Assembly: GCA_963753195.1 (NCBI GenBank)
Contig: CAVWBH010000009.1
Location: forward strand, 868,001-932,000
Direction of reading: 5' to 3'
Origin: Palsa-504 sp963753195
Lineage (GTDB): Bacteria > Actinomycetota > Actinomycetes > Streptosporangiales > Streptosporangiaceae
Length of the DNA stretch: 64,000 nucleotides
Under the pieces are notes generated by a model, which did not search any database, was not told the origin of the DNA, and saw only the letters and a list, made by a program, of their open reading frames with translations. Below, one piece after another: positions 35,466 through 45,290 of this stretch. The first letter of the stretch is position 1. Every line of letters starts with the position of its first letter. The position numbers and the translations under genes were made by a program.

Positions 35466-35987
35466 TTACCCCCGCGGACTCGCCGGCATCGCGGGTGCAG
35501 CCGTCTTGTCGGCACCCACAACGGATCGTGCAGGCTTGCTTTCGACCGCCCGGGCGTGAGGCGTCGCGCGCGAGGTCCGGCGGCTGGGGGGCCGCAGCGC
35601 CCAGGACACCACGGTCAGTGCAGTGAGGACGGCCAGCAGTCCGACCTCGGCCAGGTCGTAGCCAGTGACCAGATGGGAAACGATCGCTCCGGTATAGACG
35701 AAGAAGGCGCCCGCATAGGCCCATTCCTTGAGCAGCGCAAAACCTGGGGTGAGCAGAGCCACGGCGCCAAGCACCTTCCAGGTTCCCAGCAGTACCAGGA
35801 AGTAAGACGGGTAGCCGAGGTGCACTACCAGATCGGCGACGAACGGGAGCCGGGCGATGTCCCAGATACCGCCGAGCAGCATTTCGCCTCCCACCACCGC
35901 GGTGGCCAGCCAGTAGCCGGCCGATCGCCAGTTCAAAGACCAGTTTCGGCTGACGGTGACCTGCGGCGGTTCGGCCCCAGTGTCCAT
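35466..35987 (-). CDS. DoxX family membrane protein
   Basis: A 173-residue protein with four membrane helices and the DoxX pattern (VVGGEMLLGGIWDI, VVHLGYPSYFLVLLGTWKVLGAVALL, LKEWAYAGAFFVYTGAIVSHL). The C-terminal 35 residues are a basic low-complexity tail. It overlaps the TetR gene by 55 bases and probably is its target. DoxX proteins are linked to redox or thiol homeostasis; with an AhpD-like neighbour, an oxidative-stress unit is plausible (inference). Confidence 0.85.
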   Translation of the reverse strand: MDTGAEPPQVTVSRNWSLNWRSAGYWLATAVVGGEMLLGGIWDIARLPFVADLVVHLGYPSYFLVLLGTWKVLGAVALLTPGFALLKEWAYAGAFFVYTGAIVSHLVTGYDLAEVGLLAVLTALTVVSWALRPPSRRTSRATPHARAVESKPARSVVGADKTAAPAMPASPRG

Positions 35988-36658
35988 GACGATGTCCTTA
36001 CTTCTCGGTCTGCGGAGGCCGCTGCAGGAAGCAACTGGTCGATGAGGATGTCCTTCAGCCATTGTTCGTACCGCGCGGCGGGCCAGCCCCGGTCGCCGGT
36101 GAGCAACCGGTAGACCTCGGGGGACATGAGTGTGTGAACGATGTCCGCGGCGTCACGCTCGCGCAGCTTCGGCCGTAGGGCGCCCGCGCGAGCGAGGGAC
36201 CGCGCGATCGCCGCCTGGCCCTGTTGCCTGTGGCTGGTCTGCTCGGCGAGCAGCGCGGCGGCGTCAGGATCCGAGCCCGCCGCGCTCACCAGGATCCGGT
36301 ACACGGGCTCGGTCCTTGACATGATCCCGGAGGTAATGCCAGCAAAACCGGCCAGTTGGCTCCGAGGGTCCGGGTCGTCCAGAACCGCGCGCACGGGGGG
36401 CCGGTTCGCTAGCGGGACAGCCTCGTCATCACCAGCTACAGAGACGTCAAGTAGCGCCTTGAGGATCCCAAGCTTGGCGGAGAACAGCCGGTACACCGTC
36501 GCCTTCGGAACATCTGACAGGTCGCTGATGGCCTCGATCGTGGTTGCGGCGTAGCCGTATTCGAGGAAAAGGGTCCGCGCGGCCTCGACGACCGCCCTGC
36601 GAGCCAGGCGGGTGCGTGCCTGGCCGCCCGAGCGGCTGCGCCCTATATCGGTGCCCAT
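35933..36658 (-). CDS. TetR/AcrR family transcriptional regulator
   Basis: A 241-residue regulator. The HTH lies about residues 20-67 (RRAVVEAARTLFLEYGYAATTIEAISDLSDVPKATVYRLFSAKLGIL), with a TetR-C-type ligand domain behind. Overlaps the next gene and is preceded by an inverted repeat at 36674-36690, so it probably represses its own block (regulator, DoxX, ICMT, CMD). Confidence 0.9.
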   Translation of the reverse strand: MGTDIGRSRSGGQARTRLARRAVVEAARTLFLEYGYAATTIEAISDLSDVPKATVYRLFSAKLGILKALLDVSVAGDDEAVPLANRPPVRAVLDDPDPRSQLAGFAGITSGIMSRTEPVYRILVSAAGSDPDAAALLAEQTSHRQQGQAAIARSLARAGALRPKLRERDAADIVHTLMSPEVYRLLTGDRGWPAARYEQWLKDILIDQLLPAAASADREVRTSSWTLGPNRRRSPSAETGL

Positions 36659-36980
36659 AGTTGTGAGACTAATACTCTCAAAACGAGAGTTCTAGTATCA
36701 ATAAGAGATTTCTGGCCACCCCAGGCCCTCATCACACCTGAATCAGAGCGGCACTTGCCACAGGCCTCCCTCGAAACGCTGTGCCTCAGCGACCTGACCA
36801 GCTTGCCGTTCGTGACCTCATCGGCGCTCAACGCGGGCACGCCGGTCTTTTACGCCGTCACGCTCTGGCCGCGGGCGCATACTGTGGATGGATCATCACT
36901 GGTTTGCCCGGGCAGGTTCCGTCCGGCTGGCGCTCTGGGCGGGCGGCCAGGTTCTATTCAGTGGTGCGAGGCGGCGGACG
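36659..36980. other. 322-bp divergent intergenic region
   Basis: Holds the start regions of the TetR gene and of the Clp_N gene. Its first 60 bases are AT-rich and contain the operator at 36674-36690. On the minus strand TTGATA followed 18 bases later by GAGTAT is a possible promoter for tetR. The remainder shows nothing I can support; small frames there have no ribosome site or homology. Confidence 0.5.
36674..36690. promoter_or_regulatory. Candidate TetR operator
   Basis: Inverted repeat ACTCTC-AAAAC-GAGAGT located 16-32 bases upstream of the TetR start codon in the AT-rich stretch. Placement inside the presumed promoter suggests autorepression. Confidence 0.55.
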
Positions 36981-37814
36981 ATGTTCGAGCGGTTTACCGA
37001 CCGGGCGCGGCGGGTTGTGGTTCTGGCCCAGGACGAGGCCAGGATGCTCAACCACAACTACATCGGCACCGAGCACATCCTGCTGGGCCTCCTCCATGAG
37101 GGCGAAGGTGTAGCGGCAAAGGCGCTCGAGTCGCTGGGCATCAGCCTGGACACGGTCCGGCAGCAGGTCGAGGAAATCATCGGCCAGGGCCAGCAGGCGC
37201 CGTCCGGGCACATCCCGTTCACCCCGCGGGCCAAGAAGGTGCTCGAGCTGTCCCTGCGCGAGTCGCTGCAGCTGGGCCACAACTACATCGGCACCGAGCA
37301 CATCCTGCTCGGCCTGATCCGCGAGGGCGACGGGGTGGCCGCGCAGGTGCTAGTCAGGCTCGGCGCAGACCGGAACCGGGTACGCCAGCAGGTCATCCAG
37401 CTGCTGCACGGACACCAGGGCAAAGAGCCCGTTTCGGCCCGATCTGCCGGGAGGGAACTCAGGCTGCTGCCGGCCGTGCAGGCTCGCCTGGAGGAGATCG
37501 AGCAGCGGCTGGCAGCCATCGAGCAGCGGGTTGGGACCGGACCCGACACTAGTGACCTGGACGACCAGATCGACAGGGTCCGCCTCGAGCGGCGTGGCTC
37601 CGCCGATGCCCAGAAGCATGAGCAGGCTGCGTCGCTGCGTGACCGGGAGAATGAATTGCTGGCCAGCAAGGCCGTACGGCAGGAGCAGTGGGCCGCCGCG
37701 CACCCGGCACTGCCGGTTCTGGCTGAGCGATGCCAGCAGCTCGCCGCTGAGGTCGAGCGGCTCAGCGCCCTGCTCCGTGAGCACGGCATCGACCCGCAGG
37801 ACAGGCCAGCCTGA
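36981..37814 (+). CDS. Stand-alone Clp N-terminal domain protein
   Basis: 277 residues. Residues 1 to about 145 are a ClpC-type N-domain with both repeats (FTDRARRVVVLAQDEARMLNHNYIGTEHILLGLLHEGEGVA and FTPRAKKVLELSLRESLQLGHNYIGTEHILLGLIREG), the part that binds substrates or adaptors. The rest is a predicted coiled coil (RLEEIEQRLAAIEQRV; LRDRENELLASKAVRQEQWAA) like the ClpC linker/middle region. Both AAA modules are absent, so it cannot unfold substrates alone; an adaptor or decoy for ClpC is possible (inference). ATG 36981 (MFERFTDRARR) is the family start. Confidence 0.85.
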   Translation: MFERFTDRARRVVVLAQDEARMLNHNYIGTEHILLGLLHEGEGVAAKALESLGISLDTVRQQVEEIIGQGQQAPSGHIPFTPRAKKVLELSLRESLQLGHNYIGTEHILLGLIREGDGVAAQVLVRLGADRNRVRQQVIQLLHGHQGKEPVSARSAGRELRLLPAVQARLEEIEQRLAAIEQRVGTGPDTSDLDDQIDRVRLERRGSADAQKHEQAASLRDRENELLASKAVRQEQWAAAHPALPVLAERCQQLAAEVERLSALLREHGIDPQDRPA

Positions 37815-37887
37815 CGACACTCCGGAACATCTCCAGGTCGAGTTCGACTGGGCCCAGCCAGGTGACTCCGCCCACGGCAGCTCCCCG

Positions 37888-40379
37888 CTACTGGGGCCGT
37901 CCCGGCACCGCCGGACTCACCAGGACACCGCCGTCGATCATGCCTTGGACCGCCTGGCGGTCGAAACCCAGCTCGGCGAGGATCGCGAGCCCGTCCTGTC
38001 CGAACAGGTGGGCGACCTTCGCGACGCCCGGAGTGAGAGAGAACACGCTGGCCGGTCCGGCGCGGCGATGGCTGCTGACTCCGGGGTAGCTGTCGGTTAC
38101 CACGAAGCCGTTGCCGACGCTCTGCGGGTCGGACAGGAAGAAGTCGTCCCCGGTGCTGGCGTCGGCGCGGACGCCCGCGACGCCGACCTGGGCGAATGCC
38201 TGCTCCCACTCTGCGGCGGGCCGTGCTTCGAGCGCAGTCGCCAGTTCGGCGACGAGCTGGTCGTTGAAGCGGCGGCGCGAGTCGGCCGTCCGGTACCGGG
38301 GATCGTCGATCCATTCGGCGCGGCCCACGGTGACGGCATAGCTGCCGCCATTCGGGTTCGGTCGGGGTGCACACGAACAGCCATCCGGCGGCCGTCCGGT
38401 ACAGCCGGTTGAGCGCGCCGGTGCCCCTGAGGTCGCCGTCGAGTTCGGGCAGGGCGGGCTTTCCTGCGTAGCGGATGGCGTCTTCGGAGCACAGCAGCAG
38501 GTTGCTGGCCAGCATGGTGGTCTCGATGTACTGGCCGCGGCCGGTGCGCTGGCGGTGCAGGAGGCCGAGACTCAGGGCGGTCGCGACGCCGAGAGCGCCG
38601 GTGATGTCGGGCGAGGCCTCGTTCGAGCGGATCATCCGCTGGGAGTACTTGTACCGGGCGTCCTCGTCCAGCGGGACATCGGCGGCGGGCGGCTCGTTCC
38701 CGCGGCCGAGCTGCCGCAGGGCCCCGCCGCTGAGCGCGCCCATCATCGGGTGGAACGCGGCGCGGCCGGCGCCCGGTCCGGTCGAGCCGTAGGAGCCGGC
38801 GTACAGGTAAATGATGCCGGGGTTCAGTTCTCTCGCGGTCTCGTAGTCGATGCCCAGACGGGCGGCGGCGTCGCCGCGCATGTTGTGCATGATCGCGTCG
38901 GCCTGGGCGACCAGCCGCCGCACGGCCGCGCGGCCTTCCTCGCTCTTCAGGTCGATGGCCAGGCTTTCCTTGCCCTGGAAGGTGCGGGCGCGGCCGCCGA
39001 GGCCGTGCCGGGCGTCGTCGCCCGCCGGGGACTCGATCTTGATGACGCGCGCGCCCATGTCCGCCAGCAGCGAGGTGCCGAACGGACCGGCCAGCCACGT
39101 GGCGAAGTCCAGCACGAGCATCCCGGCCAGGGGGCCTGGTCCGGCCGCATCGGCCGGGTCGGCGGCGGCTTGCCCGTTGGACGGACCGGCGACGGCTTGT
39201 CCGTTGGCAGGCGTCGGTACGCGGGCCGGCCGTTGTGTGCCGAGCAACGCGGCGCGGTCGGCGTCGAGCAGCGGAGCGGCCGTCGGGGTGACAGCCGGGC
39301 TGTCGGTGAACCTGATCGTGGGGCCGAGCTGCAGGGTCGGTCCGACTTCGGGGTCGTCGAGCTCGATCACCGAGCCGTTGTGTATGACCTGCGGGTGATC
39401 CAGGGCCTGCTGGGTGGTGAGGAAGCGGTCTCCGGTCAGGCCCTCGCGCAGGAAGATGTCCAGCCACTCGTCGAAGGTGCGGGTGGCCATCCGGTCCAGG
39501 ATGAGGTGAGCGAGCTCGACCTTCGCTTCCAGGTCGGGGATGTCTGACGGGGCGCCCTTCCAGCGCGGATCGTCGATAGATGTGGGCGAGGCCGATGACC
39601 TCCATCCAGTGCCGGAACAGCCTGGCGGTGTTGTTGGTGATCTGCATCCACTGGCCGTCTTGGCAGCGCACGGGCAGATAGGGGAGGAAGGGGCCGAGCC
39701 GGCGGGCCGTGGCGGGCAGCGGCGGGTCGAGCTCGCCGAGATCGTTCTGCCGGCGCAGGGCGCTGGAGAAATCGTAGGCGAGCAGGCCCTGGTACAGGCT
39801 GGTGTCGATGTGCTGGCCGCGGCCGTAGCGCTCGCGCACCAGCAGGGCGGCGGCGATGGACTGGACGGCGATGTTGGCGGCGCCGTAGCTGGGGTTCGGG
39901 CGGGCGCGGTAGGCGGGGGTCTCGCGGGCGAGGGTCATGCCGAGATCGACGTTCGCGCCGGAGCGGGCTTCGACGACGCCGTCGTACGGGGGAAGCCAGG
40001 ACAGCTCGCCGGAGCGGCCGAACGCGGTGACGGTGCAGTGCACGAGGCCCGGATTCCGCGCGGCGAGCGACTGGTAGCCGAACGACCAGCCCAGGCCGGC
40101 CGCCCCGCCTTGGGCCTCGAGCAGCACGTCCGCCGTGTCGATCAGGGCGCTGGCCGCGTCGCGGTCCGCGGCCAGGGATGGGTCGAGCACGATGCTGCGC
40201 GTACCCCGGTTCCATAGCCGCCAGGCGGGCAGGCCGCGGCGGGTGTCGCCTCCTGGCGGCTCGACCCGGATCACCTCGGCTCCGTTGTCCGAGAGCAGCA
40301 GGCTCGCCATGTCCAAAGCGGCTGCTGACCCGGTCACGACGACCCTGATCCCGTTTAGAACGGCCACGGTTCTCTCCAT
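37888..40379 (-). pseudogene. Double-domain CaiB/BaiF CoA-transferase, two frameshifts
   Basis: Homology runs through three consecutive frames: MERTVAVLNGIRVVV to LAHIY (40379 to about 39577), DDPRWKG to PTEPEWRQLC (to about 38335), then VGRAEWIDDPRYRTADSR to the stop at 37888. Each junction is restored by removing one base. The two halves are both type III CoA-transferase domains (first domain with GQHIDTSLYQG, second with LVLDFATWLAGPFGTSLLADMGARVIKIESP), so the intact gene would encode about 830 residues, as in the upstream paralogue. Either a decaying duplicate or two sequencing errors. Confidence 0.8.
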
Positions 40380-40412
40380 TTTGTCGGTCCGCGCGGGTCC
40401 GCTAGCGGTAGC

Positions 40413-42719
40413 TCACGGCCCGTACTCGGTCATCGGCCCGCCTTCCACCACGACGCCCGCGCTCACCAGCTCGTCGGGATCACAACCGATCTCCGACAGG
40501 ACCTCGCGCGAGTGTTCCCCGAGGCCGGGCGGCTTGAGCCCGCCGGTGGCCTGCGAACGGCTGAACAGGGCGTACTGGCCGGCGAGGAGGAGGGTCTTGC
40601 CGTCCGGCCGGACGAGAGGCTCGAGGTACCGCGCCGCGAGCATGGCCGGGTCCTCGGCCAGGTCCTGAAGGGTGCGCGCGGGCGCCGCAACCCCGCCGCT
40701 GAGCCGTTTGAGCACCTCAGCGTTGGTGAGGCCCGAAACGGCGGAGGCGATCGCGTCCTGCAGGTCCGCTGCGGGCGGCACGCCGGAATTCAGCAGGGCC
40801 CCGGCCTGCTCCAGCGAGGTCAGCGAGAGCCTGATCCAGCCGTCCGCTGTCCGGTAATAGCGCCGCAGTGGCGAGGGCCCCTGGTAGTCGCGGCCGCCGA
40901 CCGGCGCCGCGGGCCGGCCTGCGTACTCGATGAGCTCGCCGCACTGCATGAAGGCGGCGACGGCGGCCAGGGAGGTGGTGACGTGCTGGCCGCCGCCGCC
41001 CGTCATCCGGTGATAGAGCGCAGCGCACGCACCGAGCACCGAGAAGCAGGCGGCGGTCACGTCGTCGACGGCGATGGTGAAGAAGACCGGGTCGCTGTCG
41101 CTGCCTTGCGCGGCCATCATGCCGGACATGGCCTGCAGGATCGGGTCGAACCCCGGCCGCCCGGCCATCGGCCCGACCGCGCCGAAGCCGGTGACCGAGA
41201 CGGTGACGATATCGGGCTTGACCGCAGCCAGGGAGTCGTAGTCGATTCCGAGGTTCTCGAGAACGCCGGGCCGGTAGTTGTCGATGACGACGTCCGAGGC
41301 GGCCACGAGGCGCAGGAAAGCGTCGTGCCCGGCCGTGGCGCGCAGGTTGATCGCGAGGCTGCGCTGGCCGCGGTTGAACCCGAAACCGGGGACGCGGAAG
41401 CTGTCGCCCTCCGGCGGCTCGACCTTGATCACGTCGGCGCCGAGTTTGGCCAGTAGGTGGCCGGCGTACGGGCCGGCCAGGATCGCGCCGAGGTCGAGCA
41501 CCCGAAGGCCGGCCAGCGGGCCGCCGGGAAGGGCGCCGCCGCCAGTGCGCTGCAGGCTCTGGGGGGTCTGGGGGGTCTGGGGGGTCCGGGGGCTCTGCGG
41601 GCGCTGCGACCATGAGGCCGAGGCGGCGAGCCTGCGCGGCTGGGGATCACGGGCGGGCGTCGCGGCCAATTCGACCGGGACCCAGGGCATGACCGTCGGG
41701 CCGACGACCGGGTCGTCGACGGTACGGCGCTGGCCCAGCGCGACGATCTGCTCGTGGGCGAGCCAGCCCTCCCGGCTGTCCACGGGCCCCGCTGGGCAAT
41801 CGGCCTCGGACAACTGCGCGAGCCACTCCTCGCGCGGGCGCCGGTCGAACGCGGCCGCGATGCGCTCGCGTACCCACTCTCGGTTGTCCGGGAGAACGAG
41901 CCGGCCGGGCTGGCGGTCGATGCGCGGGTCGTCGAGCAGATCGAGGATGCCGAGCGTGCGGAGTGCGGCCGCCTGGAACTTCACGGTCAGCGCGCCGAGG
42001 AACAGCCAGCGCCCGTCGGAGCAGCGATAGGTGGAGTACATCGGGTTCGCGCCGCCCGGGCCGACGTCCGTGGGCGCGGGGGCGGCGCTCGGATCGATGA
42101 CGAGCGACGGCGTCGTGGCCACCAGCGCGCCGTGCATTCCGTCCACGACGACGACCTGGCCGAGGCCCGATCGCTCGCGCTCGATCAGGGCGGCGATGGC
42201 GATCGCCGCACCCCACGCGCCCTGCTCGTAGCTCAGGAACGGATAAACGGACTCGACCGGGCCGCCGTCGAACGAGGACTGCCGCCGCGCCGCGCCGGCC
42301 GCCGAAGCCAGCAACGCGTCGGCCTCGGACGGGTCGGCGGCGCCGTCGAGGTAGGGCGGCATGTGCAGGTGGATCAGCGCGGGGCGCGGCGCGCCGCCGG
42401 GAAGGGCGTCCGGCAAGGTGGCGAGCCCGAGCGCAGCGGCCCGGTCGGGGCTCGAGGTGATCACCACGTCGGCGGCGTCCAGCAGGGCCGCGACGGCGGC
42501 CGAGCCGGGCGCATCGGTGAGGATGACCTTGTTGCGGTGCCACATGGGCGCGCCGGCCAGGTCGCCGGCCCCGCCGCGGCCGCTGTCCGGCTCGATCCGC
42601 AGCACCTCGGCTCCGAGATCGGCCAGCAGCATCGCGGCGATCGCCCCGGCCATGTCGGTGGTGCAGTCGAGGACGCGCAGTCCGTCCAGCGCGCCGGGCT
42701 CACCTGTTGGGCTTGTCAT
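40413..42719 (-). CDS. Double-domain CaiB/BaiF family CoA-transferase
   Basis: 768 residues containing two type III CoA-transferase domains. Domain 1 (about 10-355): LDGLRVLDCTTDMAGAIAAMLLADLGAEVLRIEP. Linker (about 355-390) with repeats PRTPQTPQTPQ. Domain 2 (about 395-760): LAGLRVLDLGAILAGPYAGHLLAKLGADVIKVEPPEGD, RGQRSLAINL, GVLENLGIDYDSL, and QHVTTSLAAV. Family members move CoA between carboxylic acids; usual chains carry one domain and dimerise as interlocked rings, so this fusion may fold as a single-chain heterodimer. Followed 34 bases later by a frameshifted relative. Confidence 0.9.
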   Translation of the reverse strand: MTSPTGEPGALDGLRVLDCTTDMAGAIAAMLLADLGAEVLRIEPDSGRGGAGDLAGAPMWHRNKVILTDAPGSAAVAALLDAADVVITSSPDRAAALGLATLPDALPGGAPRPALIHLHMPPYLDGAADPSEADALLASAAGAARRQSSFDGGPVESVYPFLSYEQGAWGAAIAIAALIERERSGLGQVVVVDGMHGALVATTPSLVIDPSAAPAPTDVGPGGANPMYSTYRCSDGRWLFLGALTVKFQAAALRTLGILDLLDDPRIDRQPGRLVLPDNREWVRERIAAAFDRRPREEWLAQLSEADCPAGPVDSREGWLAHEQIVALGQRRTVDDPVVGPTVMPWVPVELAATPARDPQPRRLAASASWSQRPQSPRTPQTPQTPQSLQRTGGGALPGGPLAGLRVLDLGAILAGPYAGHLLAKLGADVIKVEPPEGDSFRVPGFGFNRGQRSLAINLRATAGHDAFLRLVAASDVVIDNYRPGVLENLGIDYDSLAAVKPDIVTVSVTGFGAVGPMAGRPGFDPILQAMSGMMAAQGSDSDPVFFTIAVDDVTAACFSVLGACAALYHRMTGGGGQHVTTSLAAVAAFMQCGELIEYAGRPAAPVGGRDYQGPSPLRRYYRTADGWIRLSLTSLEQAGALLNSGVPPAADLQDAIASAVSGLTNAEVLKRLSGGVAAPARTLQDLAEDPAMLAARYLEPLVRPDGKTLLLAGQYALFSRSQATGGLKPPGLGEHSREVLSEIGCDPDELVSAGVVVEGGPMTEYGP

Positions 42720-42798
42720 CGTTGGCTATCCGTATCTCCAGGGGCAGCGGCCACACTTACCGAGTGAGCCATAGCCGGCTGGGACGGGTCAAGGAGGT

Positions 42799-43595
42799 TC
42801 ACTTCGATATCACCTCCAGCACGGCCCGCTTCTGCTTCATGCCGAGGAACAGCAGCATGAAACCGGGACGCAGGGAACCGGCGATGGTGAACCACAGGAA
42901 CCAGGCGATGTGGTTATTGGACGCCGTGACCGCGAAAAGGGCGCCGGCGATGAGGGGCCCAGCGACGGCGCCGGCGTGTCCGACGCCGTCCGTCCAGCCG
43001 GTGCCGACGGACCGAACGCGCGTCGGGTAAGCCGAAGCGGTGCAGTTGTAGAGGTTGGTGATGAAGGAGTGCCGCCGATAAGGATCATGACGAAGAGGTC
43101 GTGCGCGCTCCACCCATTATCGACCACGTATACGCCGGAGTAGGAATTGAATCCGTAGTCGATACCCGCGTAGAGCAGGAGCCACACGGCGAGCAGCACG
43201 ACCGTTCGTTCGAGGTACTGTCCCTTAAAGACCTCTCCGACGGGTACCCTTTCCCGCTCGGGCACCGCGTACCGGTCAAAGTTGGGCGCGGTGACCAGCG
43301 CGCCACCGACGCCCAGGCCGGCCAGGGCGACAATGACCATGAGCACCGGCCAGCTGGTGGTATAGCCTTCGGGGATAACGATCAGGCCGGCGATCGCGCA
43401 GGACGCGACCATTGATTTCTTGCGCCCGAATCGGTCACCGATGAACCCGGACGTGTATTCCCCGATAAGGGGGCCGATGCCGTTGGGCGGCACGGGAAGC
43501 CGGTCGAGTCGGGCTGCTATACCGCCGCGGACGCCAGCGCCGGTAGGCGCGGCCAGACCAGAGGGCGGCTCGGCTGGAGTCGCATCAGTGGCCAC
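42799..43595 (-). pseudogene. MFS transporter remnant, shortened and frameshifted
   Basis: Recognisable MFS sugar-transporter-like sequence (GFIGDRFGRKKSMVASCAIAGLIVIPEGYTTS; DYGFNSYSGVYVVDNGWSAHD) runs from 43595, then changes frame near 43066 and continues as SFITNLYNCTASAYPTRVRSVGTGWTDG to 42799; one missing base in the CC of ACTCC explains the shift. The total of about 265 residues is well below the about 430-450 of the family: TM1-TM2 and part of the middle are missing after the N-terminal ARLDRLPV. Therefore a real deletion remnant in addition to the indel. It lies just upstream of the CoA-transferase pair and may have been their transporter. Confidence 0.75.
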
Positions 43596-44015
43596 GATTT
43601 CTCCTTGGCTAAAGGGTCAGTTCCTCCCCCGTCTACCTGGTAAATGCGGCGTCGGCCCCGCGCTGAGCTCTCTTATATTGAGACACGTTACGTAGGCATA
43701 AGGGCTTTGACCATCAACTCTCTGACAAGGCGGCCGTTGCCTGACACGCAACGCTGAACATCCAGCGGCTACGCCCGGCGCAGTGGCGTATGAAACGGTG
43801 TTGTCGTCGCGCGGGCTGATCGAGCAGCTGGGCAGCCTGCCCGGCTAGGACGCATCGCCTCTCGGTGAACGCATCGACGTCCTGCCTCGCGGGGGATAGC
43901 CGCCGGGAGGCAGCCGCACCCGGACATGACACAGATGCGGCCCCAGAGCGGGCCTAACTGTCGCGGCTACGGCTGTCATTGGCGTTTACAGGCGCATCTG
44001 CGTTAAAGTCGCACG
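43596..44015. other. 420-bp intergenic region before the molybdate operon
   Basis: Between the MFS remnant and the divergent molybdate regulator gene. The last 40 bases hold a promoter candidate. I find no other gene: a 72-codon frame at 43714-43932 on the minus strand lacks homology and a ribosome site. The region may contain the decayed 5' end of the transporter. Confidence 0.5.
43979..44009 (+). promoter_or_regulatory. Candidate promoter of the molybdate operon, probably leaderless
   Basis: TTGGCG (43979-43984), a 19-bp spacer and TAAAGT (44004-44009), which ends 6 bases before the GTG start codon at 44016. The expected transcription start coincides with the start codon, so the regulator mRNA would be leaderless, a common arrangement in actinobacteria. 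No Shine-Dalgarno is present before the GTG, consistent with this. Confidence 0.45.
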
Positions 44016-44426
44016 GTGCCGACCTTCCGGATCAAGGAAGCTGCCACCCTGCTGGGTGTCAGCGCCGATACCCTGCGGCGCTGGGCGGATGGCGGACGGA
44101 TCGAGACGGTCACCGATGACTCCGGGCGGCTCGCTGTGAACGGAGCGGAGCTCGCCCGGTTCGCGCAGGAACTGGCCAAGTCAGGCGATCACGGGGAAGA
44201 CCGAGCCGTGGTGGGCCACTCGGCGCGGAACAGGTTCAGCGGCCTGGTCACCCGGGTCGTCCGCGACACCGTGATGGCTCAGGTGGAGATCCAGGCCGGG
44301 CCGCACAAATTCGTATCGCTGCTCAGCCGCGAGGCCGCGGATGAACTGGGCCTGGAGCCGGGGATCCTCGCGGTCGCCACGGTCAAGGCCACCAACGTCT
44401 CCGTCGAGATCCCCGAGCCCAGCTGA
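44016..44426 (+). CDS. MerR-type HTH protein with C-terminal TOBE (molybdate-binding) domain
   Basis: 136 residues. N-terminal excisionase/MerR-like HTH (FRIKEAATLLGVSADTLRRWADGGRIETVTD, 4-34) and a C-terminal TOBE/Mop domain (about 70-132: SARNRFSGLVTRVVRDTVMAQVEIQAG, AVATVKATNVSVEI), which binds molybdate or tungstate. First gene of the operon with modABC, so it most likely senses Mo oxyanion and regulates uptake, taking the place of ModE. GTG start, leaderless. Confidence 0.88.
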   Translation: MPTFRIKEAATLLGVSADTLRRWADGGRIETVTDDSGRLAVNGAELARFAQELAKSGDHGEDRAVVGHSARNRFSGLVTRVVRDTVMAQVEIQAGPHKFVSLLSREAADELGLEPGILAVATVKATNVSVEIPEPS

Positions 44427-44460
44427 TCAGCAGCAGCCGAGATTCAACCTAGGAGTTAGC

Positions 44461-45268
44461 ATGCGCCGTTTCGCTGTGACCATGGCCGCGCTCGCGGCCA
44501 TCGCCGTCGCGGGCTGTTCCAGTAGCAGCAGCAGTTCAACCTCAGCCCCGGCCGCGGGCAGTTCGGCCCCGGCCGCGAGCCGCTCGGCGTTGCCGGCCGG
44601 GACGATCACCGTCCTGGCCGCGTCATCGCTGACTGGGAACCTTCACCCAGATCGGCAAGCAGTTCGAGGCGGCCCACCCGGGGGTCACGGTGAAGTTCAG
44701 CTTCGGGGCGAGTTCCACGCTGGCCACCCAGATCACCGACGGCGCACCGGCCGACGTGTTCGCCTCGGCGGCGCCGAAGAATATGGACACGGTCGTCACG
44801 GCGAACGACGCGTCTAACCCGCAGGACTTCGCCAAGAACACCGCGGAAGTCGCGGTGCCGCCGAGTAACCCGGCCAGTGTGACCTCGGTGAATGACCTGG
44901 CCAAGTCGTCGGTCAAGGTCGCGCTGTGCCAGCCGCAGGTGCCATGCGGGGTCGTGGCGGCCGGGGTATTCAAGAACGCCGGAATCACGGTCAAGCCGGT
45001 CACCCTGCAGCCCGACGTGAAGTCGGTGCTGACCCAGGTCGAGACCGGCAACGTGGACGCGGGGGTCGTGTACGTCACCGACGTGCAGGCGGCCGGCGCC
45101 AAGGTCAAGGGGGTCACCATCCCGGCCAGCGAGAACGCCTCCACGCTGTACCCGATCGCCACGGTCAGCAGCAGCAAGGAAATGGCCACCGCCCAGGCCT
45201 TCGTCGCCTACGTGCTGTCGCCGGCGGGCCAGCAGGTGCTCGCCGCCGCGGGGTTCCAGGCGCCCTGA
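44461..45268 (+). pseudogene. modA: Molybdate ABC transporter substrate-binding lipoprotein, single frameshift
   Basis: Start MRRFAVTMAALAAIAVAGCSSS gives a lipoprotein signal with lipobox VAGC and a Ser-rich linker; mature sequence begins TITVLAASSLTG. At GGGAACC (44635-44641) the frame shifts; removing one A gives LTG-TFTQIGKQFEAAHPGV, then KFSFGASSTLATQITDGAPADVFASA to the end at 45268. All remaining ModA features (DVFASA, GNVDAGVVYVTDV) are intact. Called pseudogene only because of the shift; sequencing error is as likely, since modB and modC look functional. Confidence 0.82.
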
Positions 45269-45290
45269 CCCGGCGTTAGAGCCATGGCCG

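Noticed and set aside
43714..43932. 72-codon minus-strand frame before the molybdate operon
   Set aside because: No homology or ribosome site; probably decayed or non-coding.
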